A stretch of 9,513 nt of DNA from an uncultured Clostridia bacterium (GTDB lineage Bacteria > Bacillota > Clostridia > Oscillospirales > Acutalibacteraceae), in the NCBI GenBank assembly GCA_946633275.1, contig CAMPAT010000014.1, forward strand, positions 1 through 9,513, given 5' to 3'. Position 1 is the stretch's first letter. Each line of letters begins with the position of its first letter. Below the pieces are notes generated by a model, which made no database searches, was not told the origin of the DNA, and saw nothing but the letters and a program-made list of their open reading frames with translations. Position numbers and translations under genes: made by a program. Shown here in pieces: positions 1 to 6,854 of the stretch.

Positions 1-948
1 CGTGATAACGCCGAGCGGAATATCGCGTCCATTTATCTTGACATACTCGGCAATTTCCTTCACATCGGCGCTCTGCAAATTCATTAAGCCTATGTAAAGC
101 GGGATTTTTAATCCGAAGAACGACAGCGTTTTATAGCTCTGCGACGAGGTATATGATTTGTAGCTCTGAGTTCTGTTGATTTTCAGCTTGAAACTGTCGT
201 TGACTTGCGCAATATATTCTCCGCGCGCGTGAGTAAACTGATTTCCCTTCTTCTTTTCGCTGTCGTACACGCCTGAAATCAGCAAATCTCCTTTAGTAAC
301 GCTGTCGCCCTTCTGCGCCGCCGCCCAGCCCTTATAAACAGTCGCTTTCACTATAACGCCGTCCTGCGACGCGCGTACATTATAGAAACCTTTTGAATTA
401 GCGACCTCAGGGGCGCGTTTGGTTTCGTTCACTTCTATTCTTGCCGTCGTTCCAAGTTCATTAATATGCACCCAGGCGCAGTCGTCAAACGACGCCATCA
501 TAAGATTTTCAATCCTGTCCTTATCAAGAGAGTATCTGAAAGCACCGATCGTAAGTCCGTTATCTTTCAAAAACGACACTATTTCATCATCTTTAATGCG
601 GCTGTTACCCTCAATCTCAATATTCCACACAAAGCACGATAAAAAACAGAGCAAAACTGCAAAAGCAAGCGCGCCTGCAAAAAGCCCATACCTGTTTTTT
701 ATTCTGAGAAACGGAAATACGACGCCTTTTCTTTTTACCACCGAAAGTCGTCCGCCATGCTGCTTTGCAAGTCTGCTGAGCGCAAGGTACTGCGAGGCAG
801 GACACTCGCCGAGCAAGTCGCCCCCGTCATAGTGCAAATTACGAAGCGCGCAGTTTCCCTCACGGCAGGAGTTAATAAAACCGTCCGCAAACCCTCCCGT
901 AAAGCGAAATGAGACGAACCCGATAAGCCAGCGAAACAGATTAATCAT
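1..948 (-). CDS. yqfD: Sporulation protein YqfD (C-terminus cut by window edge)
   Basis: My translation gives 316 codons from an ATG at 948 to the window edge with no stop. The protein begins MINLFRWLIGFVSFRFTGGF. It has a soluble N-terminal part (about residues 1-85), one hydrophobic segment at about 88-108, and a large extracytoplasmic part containing VWNIEIEGNSRIKDDEI and a later GVIVKATVYKGWAAAQKGD stretch. This layout fits the YqfD family (usually near 400 aa), so roughly 80 residues should lie beyond position 1. The family is needed for sporulation in Bacillus under mother-cell control; its biochemical role is unclear. The ATG lies inside the last codons of yqfC (8-nt overlap), and a GGAG sits about 10 nt upstream, so translation is likely coupled. 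Family assignment is from recognition, not a search. Confidence 0.88.
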   Translation of the reverse strand, partial: MINLFRWLIGFVSFRFTGGFADGFINSCREGNCALRNLHYDGGDLLGECPASQYLALSRLAKQHGGRLSVVKRKGVVFPFLRIKNRYGLFAGALAFAVLLCFLSCFVWNIEIEGNSRIKDDEIVSFLKDNGLTIGAFRYSLDKDRIENLMMASFDDCAWVHINELGTTARIEVNETKRAPEVANSKGFYNVRASQDGVIVKATVYKGWAAAQKGDSVTKGDLLISGVYDSEKKKGNQFTHARGEYIAQVNDSFKLKINRTQSYKSYTSSQSYKTLSFFGLKIPLYIGLMNLQSADVKEIAEYVKINGRDIPLGVIT

Positions 949-1186
949 TATTGCAAAACTCCATACTGATGATAGTTCCCTCAACTACTGCGCCCTCATG
1001 AGAAAGCGAATTGATGTAAAGCTCGCTTCCGTAAAACTCAATCGCATATTTGCCGAGGTCTATTTTAATCTTATCCTTGGTGTATTCAAGTATGCTCTTG
1101 AGTCCGTCTACAACGCATTGATTGTTACCGACCATTTCAATATGCGGACTTGAGGTATAAGAAACAATATCATCGCGATTTTTCAT
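941..1186 (-). CDS. yqfC: Sporulation protein YqfC (YabP/YqfC family)
   Basis: This is a small 81-aa protein starting MKNRDDIVSY. It has the family pattern of a short beta-rich protein: VVDGLKSILEYTKDKIKI, then GKYAIEFYGSELYI, then a GTIISMEF end. I chose the ATG at 1186, with GGGTGG a few bases upstream, over an in-frame TTG at 1213, which would lie at the edge of the preceding terminator's T-tract. The gene overlaps yqfD by 8 nt, the usual yqfC-yqfD order in sporulating Firmicutes. The family is known as sporulation-associated, sigma-E-dependent in Bacillus; no enzymatic function is known. No convincing sigma-E promoter can be placed, because only 25 nt separate the upstream terminator from the ATG. 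Confidence 0.85.
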   Translation of the reverse strand: MKNRDDIVSYTSSPHIEMVGNNQCVVDGLKSILEYTKDKIKIDLGKYAIEFYGSELYINSLSHEGAVVEGTIISMEFCNND

Positions 1187-1211
1187 ATGACCACCCGTTA
1201 AGTATATGCAC

Positions 1212-1238
1212 AAAAAAACGAGGGTAAAACTACCCTCG
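1212..1238 (-). terminator. Intrinsic terminator overlapping the Gx-family gene's 3' end
   Basis: On the minus strand an 8-bp stem CGAGGGTA / TACCCTCG closes a GTTT loop and is followed at once by seven T residues. The 5' arm contains the last codons and the TAG stop (1230-1232) of the upstream gene, so terminator and coding sequence share bases. It should end the transcript of the NusG_II/Gx pair just before yqfC. Confidence 0.88.
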
Positions 1239-1742
1239 CATATCTTTATTAATTACATTATTCAGCCGCGCGATTACAATCCCCGAGACAGTTCCGACAA
1301 GTACTCCCGTAACTGCTCCCGAAACGAGAAGCACAGGAAGATAATACACTATCTGAGCGCTGTTCATTACAACTGCCGCAACTACAATCTGCCCGATATT
1401 GTGCACCGCCGCGCCGAGAATTGAAACACCGACTACAGACAGCTTCTCGCTTTTTAAAGCAGCGAGCATAACGAAAAACGACATTATTCCGCCTGCAAAA
1501 CTGTAAACCAGCGAAAACGCTCCGCTGAAAATCAGCCCCGCAAGAAGAATTCTTACCATCGAAATGCAAAACGCTTCCTTCTTGCCGAGCAGATACATAG
1601 CCGCAAGAACGACTGAATTCGCGAGTCCTATCTTCACGCCCGGTATCCCGATGTTAAACGGTATCAGGCTTTCGAGAAACGACAGCGTGAACGCCAGCGC
1701 TATGCAAAGCGCAATAGTCGCAACCTTCTTCGACTTACTCAT
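1230..1742 (-). CDS. Gx transporter family / heptaprenyl diphosphate synthase component I-like membrane protein
   Basis: This 170-aa, very hydrophobic protein has about five or six membrane segments and a short basic start (MSKSKKVATIALCIALAF). Its hallmarks are GIPGVKIGLANSVVL near residue 35, FSLVYSFAGGIMSFF near 76, and GVSILGAAVHNIGQ near 105. These match the family often annotated 'Gx transporter' or 'heptaprenyl diphosphate synthase component I', whose proteins resemble ECF transporter S-components; the actual substrate is unknown. The name 'synthase' is probably misleading, as no prenyltransferase motif is present. The gene overlaps the preceding NusG_II gene by 4 nt (ATGA), with no strong ribosome binding site close to its ATG, implying coupled translation. 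It ends in an intrinsic terminator. Confidence 0.82.
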   Translation of the reverse strand: MSKSKKVATIALCIALAFTLSFLESLIPFNIGIPGVKIGLANSVVLAAMYLLGKKEAFCISMVRILLAGLIFSGAFSLVYSFAGGIMSFFVMLAALKSEKLSVVGVSILGAAVHNIGQIVVAAVVMNSAQIVYYLPVLLVSGAVTGVLVGTVSGIVIARLNNVINKDMRG

Positions 1743-2116
1743 CGTGCAACACCGTCCACTTCCTTATCTCCTCCCGAGACAGAAACGACGACCTTATTCG
1801 GAAGACAGATTATACTCTCGCCGCTCTTCTTAATCTCTCTGTGATGAACGCAGATTTTATCGGGGCAGTCGGCAGAAGTAATGCGCGCCGCGCCGTTTTT
1901 TATCTCCACGGTGTTCGTTACCTTGCCGTCGTTTTTCACCTCATAAACGGCATCCGTACCGAGCTCAAACTCTGCTACAACCGTTCCGTTTTGCTCAACT
2001 TCAACCGTCTTCCCCGGATCAGCAAACGAATTAATACACAAAAAAACAATTGCCGCAGCTACAAGCACGGCAGCAGCGATAATAATATCCGCTTTTTTTA
2101 CCTTGAAATTTCTCAT
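1739..2116 (-). CDS. NusG domain II-containing membrane-anchored protein
   Basis: Starting at the ATG at 2116, the product is 125 aa. It has a basic N-terminus, one membrane segment at about residues 11-30, then an extracytoplasmic beta domain. The conserved tail includes SADCPDKICVHH (C84 and C89) and SGESIICLPNKVVVSV (C104), typical of the NusG_II/DUF1312 family, whose fold resembles domain II of NusG. It is not the transcription factor NusG: there is no NGN or KOW domain and it is anchored in the membrane. Function is unknown. An upstream in-frame GTG at 2158 is rejected because it lies on the -35 side of a near-perfect promoter. The predicted transcription start falls exactly on the chosen ATG, and no Shine-Dalgarno sequence is possible in that transcript. 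Confidence 0.85.
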   Translation of the reverse strand: MRNFKVKKADIIIAAAVLVAAAIVFLCINSFADPGKTVEVEQNGTVVAEFELGTDAVYEVKNDGKVTNTVEIKNGAARITSADCPDKICVHHREIKKSGESIICLPNKVVVSVSGGDKEVDGVAR

Positions 2117-2122
2117 AACTAA

Positions 2123-2151
2123 ATTATATACTTTGCTAATAACAATGTCAA
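2123..2151 (-). promoter_or_regulatory. Consensus sigma-A promoter for the NusG_II/Gx unit
   Basis: The minus strand has TTGACA at 2151-2146, a spacer of exactly 17 bp, and TATAAT at 2128-2123. Both hexamers match the consensus fully. Six bases follow the -10, so the standard +1 would be 2116, the A of the ATG. This predicts strong, constitutive, leaderless expression unless the adjoining palindrome binds a regulator. Confidence 0.87.
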
Positions 2152-2157
2152 TTGACA
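2146..2157. repeat. Perfect 12-bp palindrome formed by two facing -35 boxes
   Basis: TGTCAATTGACA equals its own reverse complement. The left half is the -35 of the leftward promoter and the right half is the -35 of the rightward mntP promoter, with no base between them. It could simply be two abutting -35 boxes, or it could also serve as an operator for a dimeric regulator controlling both directions. The bases outside the 12 bp do not extend the symmetry. Confidence 0.7.
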
Positions 2158-2180
2158 CATAATTCTTATTGTGATATCAT
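2152..2180 (+). promoter_or_regulatory. Sigma-A promoter with extended -10 for mntP
   Basis: TTGACA (2152-2157), a 17-bp spacer, and TATCAT (2175-2180), preceded by a TGn extended -10 (2172-2174). The expected +1 is near 2187, giving a leader of only about 17 nt before the mntP ATG. That leaves no room for the manganese-sensing yybP-ykoY riboswitch that often precedes mntP genes. Confidence 0.8.
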
Positions 2181-2203
2181 AGCTTTCCAAAGGAATGATA
2201 TAT

Positions 2204-2782
2204 ATGAATATAATGTTTTTCGTAAATAGTGTACTGTTCGGCTTCGCGCTTGCGATGGACGCGTTTTCCGTATCGGTTGCAAACGGAATTTCGGAGCCGA
2301 AAATGAGGCGCAGAAAAGCTGTTATTATTGCAGGCACGTTTGCGCTGTTTCAGTTTTTAATGCCGCTTCTTGGTTGGGCTGCCGTGCACTGGGTCGTGAG
2401 TTATTTTAAGAAGGCTGAACCTTATATCCCTTACATTGCGCTTATTCTGCTGATGTACATCGGAATAAAAATGATATACGACGGCGTCAGGAAAAAGAAC
2501 GGCGAAGGCGAAGTAATACTCGGTTTTTCAACTCTCATCATCCAGGGTATCGCAACTTCCATCGACGCGCTGTCGGTAGGATTTACCACACAGAGCTACG
2601 GGCTTCTCGACGCAGTTATCTCGGCATTAATAATCGGAGCTGTAACTTACGGCGTATGCCGAGCAGGTATAGAAATCGGCAAGGTCTTCGGCGACAGATT
2701 TTCGAGCAAGGCTACACTTGTCGGCGGAATAATCTTAATCGGAATAGGAGTAGAAATCTTCATAAAAGGCGTGTTCTTATAA
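2204..2782 (+). CDS. mntP: Manganese efflux pump MntP
   Basis: This is a 192-aa membrane protein of the MntP (DUF204) family, which exports Mn2+ across the cytoplasmic membrane. It shows the family's internal two-fold repeat: ALAMDAFSVSVANG near residue 16 (D19) and IATSIDALSVGF near 116 (D121), each an acidic residue within a membrane helix, as expected for metal transport. About six helices are visible, and the length is normal for the family. I chose the third candidate base region carefully: ATG at 2195 directly abuts AAAGGA (2189-2194), whereas ATG at 2204 lies 9 nt after it, which is better spaced; ATG at 2213 is too far. It is transcribed away from the NusG_II gene and ends before a strong shared terminator. 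Confidence 0.92.
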   Translation: MNIMFFVNSVLFGFALAMDAFSVSVANGISEPKMRRRKAVIIAGTFALFQFLMPLLGWAAVHWVVSYFKKAEPYIPYIALILLMYIGIKMIYDGVRKKNGEGEVILGFSTLIIQGIATSIDALSVGFTTQSYGLLDAVISALIIGAVTYGVCRAGIEIGKVFGDRFSSKATLVGGIILIGIGVEIFIKGVFL

Positions 2783-2788
2783 GCAAAA

Positions 2789-2825
2789 GCAGCGGGTGTT
2801 AGCTACCCGCTGCCTTTAGTTTTTT
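2789..2825. terminator. Terminator between convergent mntP and glycosyltransferase genes
   Basis: A 9-bp perfect stem GCAGCGGGT / ACCCGCTGC with a 7-nt loop is followed on the plus strand by CTTTAG and a run of six T. It lies 6 nt after the mntP stop. Read on the minus strand it lies 2 nt after the glycosyltransferase stop and is followed by TTTTG. It is strong for mntP and plausible for the opposite gene, so probably bidirectional. Confidence 0.85.
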
Positions 2826-4486
2826 GTAAGTATTTTCAAACAGCCGAAATCGTGCAAATCATAATCTTCTGAAAACTTGTCTGCGTGTTTGTCATACGTT
2901 TCGGAATCTATCAGGATTGTAGTTTCATTTGCGTCATTCGTGTCGCTGAATTTTAGCGAAGCATCGTTTTTAATAGGATTATTACTGTGCTCAACATCGT
3001 ACATATCATTATACAGCTCCTTATCCAGCGGCATAAATTCATCAAGACTATCATAATACCTGTATCGCGAATAGACTGACACACGCGATTTAAACACTTT
3101 GTCGTCGCTGACGCAACAAAGTTCGTCAATGCCGTTTTCTTCAACATATGCAAAAGCGTTATCAAAGCTTACGGTCATGGTAGAAGAAGAACTTACATTT
3201 GCAAAATTGTAGACGCTTACTGACGTTAAAATAACGCAAACGCTCAGCAAAATTGTCACCAAAGCAGTATTAAAAAGTTTTCCGAATTTGAAATTTCCTT
3301 TTATAAAATAATATGCTCCTATGCCGGATACAATATTAAACAGAATAAAAAATACTGAATATCTGTGCAGACAGTTAATGTTATAATCTATTGACAATAC
3401 ATATATAACATATGTGACAATATACGCTTTAAAAAATGCAGCAGTATTAACGTTTAGTTTCTTCAAATCGTTTTTTCTGAGCATATGCATAAATGTTACA
3501 AATGTTAAAACTATAAAAAGCACACTTAAAATATGCCCATATGAAAAATATCCCAGTCCTCCTTTTGCATTATCATAATAGTAACCCATAACGAACGAAA
3601 AGTCCGGCAAAAGCACTATCAAGAACGCGCCCATCAAATTCACGGCAAACTGATTAAAGTCTGAGAATAAAATAATATCCTCATGACGGGTGTAATGCTG
3701 CATCTTTGATATTGAAATTCCGATAAATGAAAAATCATCTATCAAATCCAGCTGCACAAATCCGAAAAGAATAATCGGCAAAACCAATACCGTTAGGATT
3801 AACGCCGAGAGGACGCTTTTGGTAAAGGTGATTTTTCTGTTCTTTATGGCAACTAAGTAATAAACCAAAAGGAAAATCGGAATAATTATTACCGACGTCA
3901 TATACGAATAACATGCTGCGGCAAAAAACACCATTGCGCATACAATATTAAAATGCTGACGGCGTTCAGAAGTAATCACCTTATTTAGATAATAAACTCC
4001 TATAATAAAAAACAGGGTGAAATATGCGCAGTCAAGCACCCAAACAGAATTTGCAATACGCGCCGGCTGAAGCGCAACAAGCGTAATTGAAATATTAACA
4101 AGAGCTGTATTATTGAGTATCGACTTCAGCAATCGGTTGCAAAAAACAAGCGTAGCCATAGAAAGAAGCAACATCGGAAGTCTCGCAAGCCACAGATGAT
4201 AACCAAAAACTCTAATAACCACAGCTGTAATATACGTCGGAAGCGGAGACTGTCCGCCGAAAAGCCAGGTGTCAAAGTAAACCGGCAGCTTTTCACCTAA
4301 TATATCTGCACCGGATTCAGCAATAGAACGCGCGTTAAGCATAAGCATAACCTCGTCCATATGCATCTGTCCGTAAAAAAGGTTATACAAAAACAATACT
4401 ATTTGCACAACAAAAGCAAATAGCATTATTCTTTTATTATAGGATTCTTCTTTGAATACGTCTAAAAGCGAATACTTGTTTTTCAT
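2816..4486 (-). CDS. GT-C fold membrane glycosyltransferase (GT39/ArnT-like, PMT family)
   Basis: This 556-aa protein has a cytoplasmic N-terminus (MKNKYSLLDVFKEE), about 11-13 membrane segments from residue 20 to about 428, and a soluble C-terminal domain of about 125 residues. Right after the first helix comes GQMHMDEVMLMLNAR (D44, E45), the acidic pair in the first outer loop typical of polyprenyl-phosphate-sugar-dependent GT-C enzymes. PLPTYITAVVIRVFGYHLWLAR and ALQPARIANSVW also resemble this superfamily. I infer transfer of a lipid-linked sugar to a glycan, lipid or protein outside the membrane; acceptor and sugar cannot be told. It starts directly after the yfbR stop (TAG-ATG) without a visible Shine-Dalgarno, so translation is probably coupled. 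It is more AT-rich than its neighbours: 3301-3360 has 14 G/C in 60, against 33 in 60 at 5281-5340 in aspS. Confidence 0.78.
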   Translation of the reverse strand: MKNKYSLLDVFKEESYNKRIMLFAFVVQIVLFLYNLFYGQMHMDEVMLMLNARSIAESGADILGEKLPVYFDTWLFGGQSPLPTYITAVVIRVFGYHLWLARLPMLLLSMATLVFCNRLLKSILNNTALVNISITLVALQPARIANSVWVLDCAYFTLFFIIGVYYLNKVITSERRQHFNIVCAMVFFAAACYSYMTSVIIIPIFLLVYYLVAIKNRKITFTKSVLSALILTVLVLPIILFGFVQLDLIDDFSFIGISISKMQHYTRHEDIILFSDFNQFAVNLMGAFLIVLLPDFSFVMGYYYDNAKGGLGYFSYGHILSVLFIVLTFVTFMHMLRKNDLKKLNVNTAAFFKAYIVTYVIYVLSIDYNINCLHRYSVFFILFNIVSGIGAYYFIKGNFKFGKLFNTALVTILLSVCVILTSVSVYNFANVSSSSTMTVSFDNAFAYVEENGIDELCCVSDDKVFKSRVSVYSRYRYYDSLDEFMPLDKELYNDMYDVEHSNNPIKNDASLKFSDTNDANETTILIDSETYDKHADKFSEDYDLHDFGCLKILTKN

Positions 4487-5074
4487 CTATTTTGTATGTT
4501 CGTCAAGCGTGAGATAATACGCCGGGAGGAAATGCTCACGGAAGTATTTAACTTCAGGAAGGTTGATTGACTCGATTTTTGCCTCCTGCGCTTTAAGTGC
4601 GAGGTCAAATTCTCGGTTGCCCATACGGTTTTCCTCCACGCACTTAATCAGCGCGCTGATTTTGTCCGCCGCTTTAACGAGCGCCCAGAGCTCCTCGTCG
4701 CCCTTCTGCGGCTCAAAAAGAGGTCTGTAATCCTCCCTGAACTCATCAGGAAGCATAGACAACAGCCTTTCGCCCGCAACAGCTTCAATATCCTTATAAG
4801 CGCTGTTAATCTCGTCGTTATAGTATTTAACGGGAGTCGGCATATCGCCCGTAATAACCTCGGTCGTATCGTGATAAAGCGCGAGGACAGCCGCGCGGTT
4901 TTCATCGTAATTCCTGCCGAATTTCTTGTTGCCGATTAACGCAAGCGCGTGAGCAACTACCGCAACATTATGGCTGTGCTCGGCAATATTCTCTTTTGTA
5001 GTGTTGCGCATAAGCGCCCAGCGGTCAATCAGCTTCATCCTGTTGACCATTGCAAAAAAGCTGTAATTACTCAT
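4487..5074 (-). CDS. yfbR: HD-domain 5'-deoxynucleotidase, YfbR type
   Basis: This 195-aa HD-superfamily phosphohydrolase aligns with E. coli YfbR without gaps through the active site as I recall that sequence. R18/W19 sit in LIDRWALMRN, metal ligands H33 in NIAEHSHN, H68/D69 in LYHDTTEV, and D137 in KAADK; catalytic E72 and D77 in TGDMPTPVKYYN are also kept. The known enzyme dephosphorylates deoxyribonucleoside 5'-monophosphates and acts in dNTP balance and dCTP-to-thymidylate routes. Identical spacing suggests full activity. I chose ATG 5074, with AAGGA 8 nt upstream; longer in-frame extensions run inside aspS. It overlaps the end of aspS by 8 nt (ATGAGTAA) and abuts the following glycosyltransferase gene, so it is an internal operon member. 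Confidence 0.9.
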   Translation of the reverse strand: MSNYSFFAMVNRMKLIDRWALMRNTTKENIAEHSHNVAVVAHALALIGNKKFGRNYDENRAAVLALYHDTTEVITGDMPTPVKYYNDEINSAYKDIEAVAGERLLSMLPDEFREDYRPLFEPQKGDEELWALVKAADKISALIKCVEENRMGNREFDLALKAQEAKIESINLPEVKYFREHFLPAYYLTLDEHTK

Positions 5075-6854
5075 TATCCTCGTCCTTCGTAACAGCGATT
5101 GAGAGTTCCTCAAGCTGAACGTCGTCAATATAAGACGGCGCGCCGCTCATAAGCTCGCTCGCATTTTGCACCTTCGGGAAGGCTACAACGTCGCGCAAAG
5201 AATCTGCGCCGCAGATAAGCATTGCAAGTCTGTCGAGCCCGATTCCCATTCCGCCGTGAGGCGGTGCTGCGTAGTGGTAAGCGTCAACAAGGAAACCGAA
5301 CTTGGCGTCAATCTCCTCCTGGCTCATACCGAGGAGCTCAAACATCTTAGTCTGCAGCTCGCAGTCCGTAATACGCATTGAGCCGGAAGAAAGCTCCGTG
5401 CCGTTTAGCACAAGGTCAAATGCCTGAGCCTTAACCTTGCTCTTGTCAGTATCAAGATACTGAATACTGTCATCCATCGGCATAGTAAACGGATGGTGAG
5501 CGGCAACATATTCGCCCGTGTCCTCGTCAAGCTCAAAGAACGGCATCTCCGTAATCCAGAGATAATTCCACTTGCCTTCAGGGATAATATCAAGTTCCTT
5601 AGCCACAATAAGACGAAGTGCTCCCATAATGGTGAGCGCTTTTCTTGCTTTGTCGGAGACAATAAACACAACGTCGCCCTGCTCTGCGCCGAGCTGAGCG
5701 AGAAGCGCTTCAAGCTCGCCGTCCTTAAGGAATTTTGCAAACGAACAGTTGGGAGCTTCATCAGCCCAGCGGACATAAGCGAGTCCCTTGGCGCCGATAC
5801 CCTTCGCGTGCTCGGTCAATTTGTCAATTTTCTTACGCGTATAGTGCTGCGCCGCGCCTTTCGCAACAATTGCCTTAACTGCGCCGCCGTCTGCAATAGC
5901 GCCCTTAAACACAACAAAATCAGTCTTGTCAGCCCATTCGCTGACATCCTGAATGAGCATATCAAAACGCGTGTCCGGCTTATCTGAGCCGTAAAGATTC
6001 ATAGCGTCCTCAAAAGTCATACGCGGAAGCTTTTCGCCGATTTCAACGCCGATTGTCTCCTTCATAAGCACGCGGATAAAGCCCTCCGCCATATCCATAA
6101 GGTCGTCGCAATCAACAAACGACATCTCAAGGTCAATCTGAGTAAACTCGGGCTGGCGGTCTGCGCGCAAATCCTCATCACGGAAGCAGCGAGCAAGCTG
6201 AACGTAGCGGTCAAAGCCTGCAATCATAGTGAGCTGCTTATAAATCTGCGGCGACTGCGGAAGAGCGTAAAACTTGCCGCCGTGAATACGCGACGGAACA
6301 ACATAGTCGCGCGCGCCCTCGGGCGTTGATTTAATCATCATCGGAGTTTCAATCTCAATAAAGTCGTTATCATAGAAATAGTCGCGCGCAATCTTCGCAA
6401 TCTTATGGCGCATAAGGATATTCTTTGTCAGCTTTTCGCTGCGAAGTCCGAGATAGCGGTATTTAAGAGTAGTTTCATCGCCCACCGTATCAATTTTCTC
6501 AATCTCAAACGGAGGAGTCTGCGCCTTTGACAGAATACGAAAATCAGTAACCATAACTTCGATATCGCCCGTCGGTATTTCCTTATTCTTACTCTCTCGC
6601 TCTGCAACTGTTCCGACAGCGGCAACAACATATTCGCTGCGCACCGACTGAGCCTTTGCAAAAATCTCGCGGTCAGTCTTATCGTTAAACGAAAGCTGGA
6701 TAATACCCGTGCGGTCTCTGAGGTCAATAAAAATCAGATTTCCGAGGTCGCGCTGTCTCTGAACGAAGCCGAAAACAGTAATCTCCTCGCCGACATTATC
6801 CATATTAAACTCTGCGCAGTACGCAGTTCTTTTAAGTCCGTTAAGTGTATCCAT
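5067..6854 (-). CDS. aspS: Aspartyl-tRNA synthetase
   Basis: This 595-aa class II synthetase charges tRNA-Asp with aspartate in the cytoplasm and has normal bacterial length. The order is an N-terminal OB-fold anticodon-binding domain (about 8-115), the catalytic core with the ALPQSPQIYKQ loop (197-207) and motif 2 (ARCFRDEDLRADRQPEFTQI, 221-240), the bacterial GAD insertion (about 300-420), and motif 3 (GMGIGLDRLAM, about 535-545). RQRDLGNLIFID has Leu (L37) where E. coli AspRS has L30 and many non-discriminating enzymes have His, so I infer a discriminating enzyme specific for tRNA-Asp. Two adjacent ATG codons exist; the second, at 6854, is better spaced from GGAGG. It overlaps hisS by 1 nt and yfbR by 8 nt. 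Confidence 0.97.
   Translation of the reverse strand: MDTLNGLKRTAYCAEFNMDNVGEEITVFGFVQRQRDLGNLIFIDLRDRTGIIQLSFNDKTDREIFAKAQSVRSEYVVAAVGTVAERESKNKEIPTGDIEVMVTDFRILSKAQTPPFEIEKIDTVGDETTLKYRYLGLRSEKLTKNILMRHKIAKIARDYFYDNDFIEIETPMMIKSTPEGARDYVVPSRIHGGKFYALPQSPQIYKQLTMIAGFDRYVQLARCFRDEDLRADRQPEFTQIDLEMSFVDCDDLMDMAEGFIRVLMKETIGVEIGEKLPRMTFEDAMNLYGSDKPDTRFDMLIQDVSEWADKTDFVVFKGAIADGGAVKAIVAKGAAQHYTRKKIDKLTEHAKGIGAKGLAYVRWADEAPNCSFAKFLKDGELEALLAQLGAEQGDVVFIVSDKARKALTIMGALRLIVAKELDIIPEGKWNYLWITEMPFFELDEDTGEYVAAHHPFTMPMDDSIQYLDTDKSKVKAQAFDLVLNGTELSSGSMRITDCELQTKMFELLGMSQEEIDAKFGFLVDAYHYAAPPHGGMGIGLDRLAMLICGADSLRDVVAFPKVQNASELMSGAPSYIDDVQLEELSIAVTKDEDNE

Noticed and set aside
419..832. Plus-strand open frame of 137 codons across the yqfD region
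   Set aside because: It lies antisense to yqfD, whose minus-strand frame gives a recognisable family protein. It has no ribosome binding site and no recognisable domain.
1187..1213. Longer YqfC starting at the TTG at 1213
   Set aside because: The TTG touches the T-tract of the terminator and lacks a ribosome binding site. The ATG at 1186 has GGGTGG just upstream and gives the usual length.
1201..1228. Sigma-E promoter for yqfC-yqfD
   Set aside because: CATATACT is only a partial match to a -10 box, the matching -35 region is poor and sits in the terminator stem, and the implied leader is too short to hold the ribosome binding site. It is mentioned only as a possibility.
2117..2158. Longer NusG_II protein starting at the GTG at 2158
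   Set aside because: The extension would be translated from the -35 to -10 promoter region, which cannot be in the transcript from that promoter, and it adds no family sequence.
5075..5128. Extended N-terminus of YfbR from 5128
   Set aside because: The added residues lie wholly within aspS coding sequence and break the exact residue numbering shared with E. coli YfbR that starts at the ATG at 5074.
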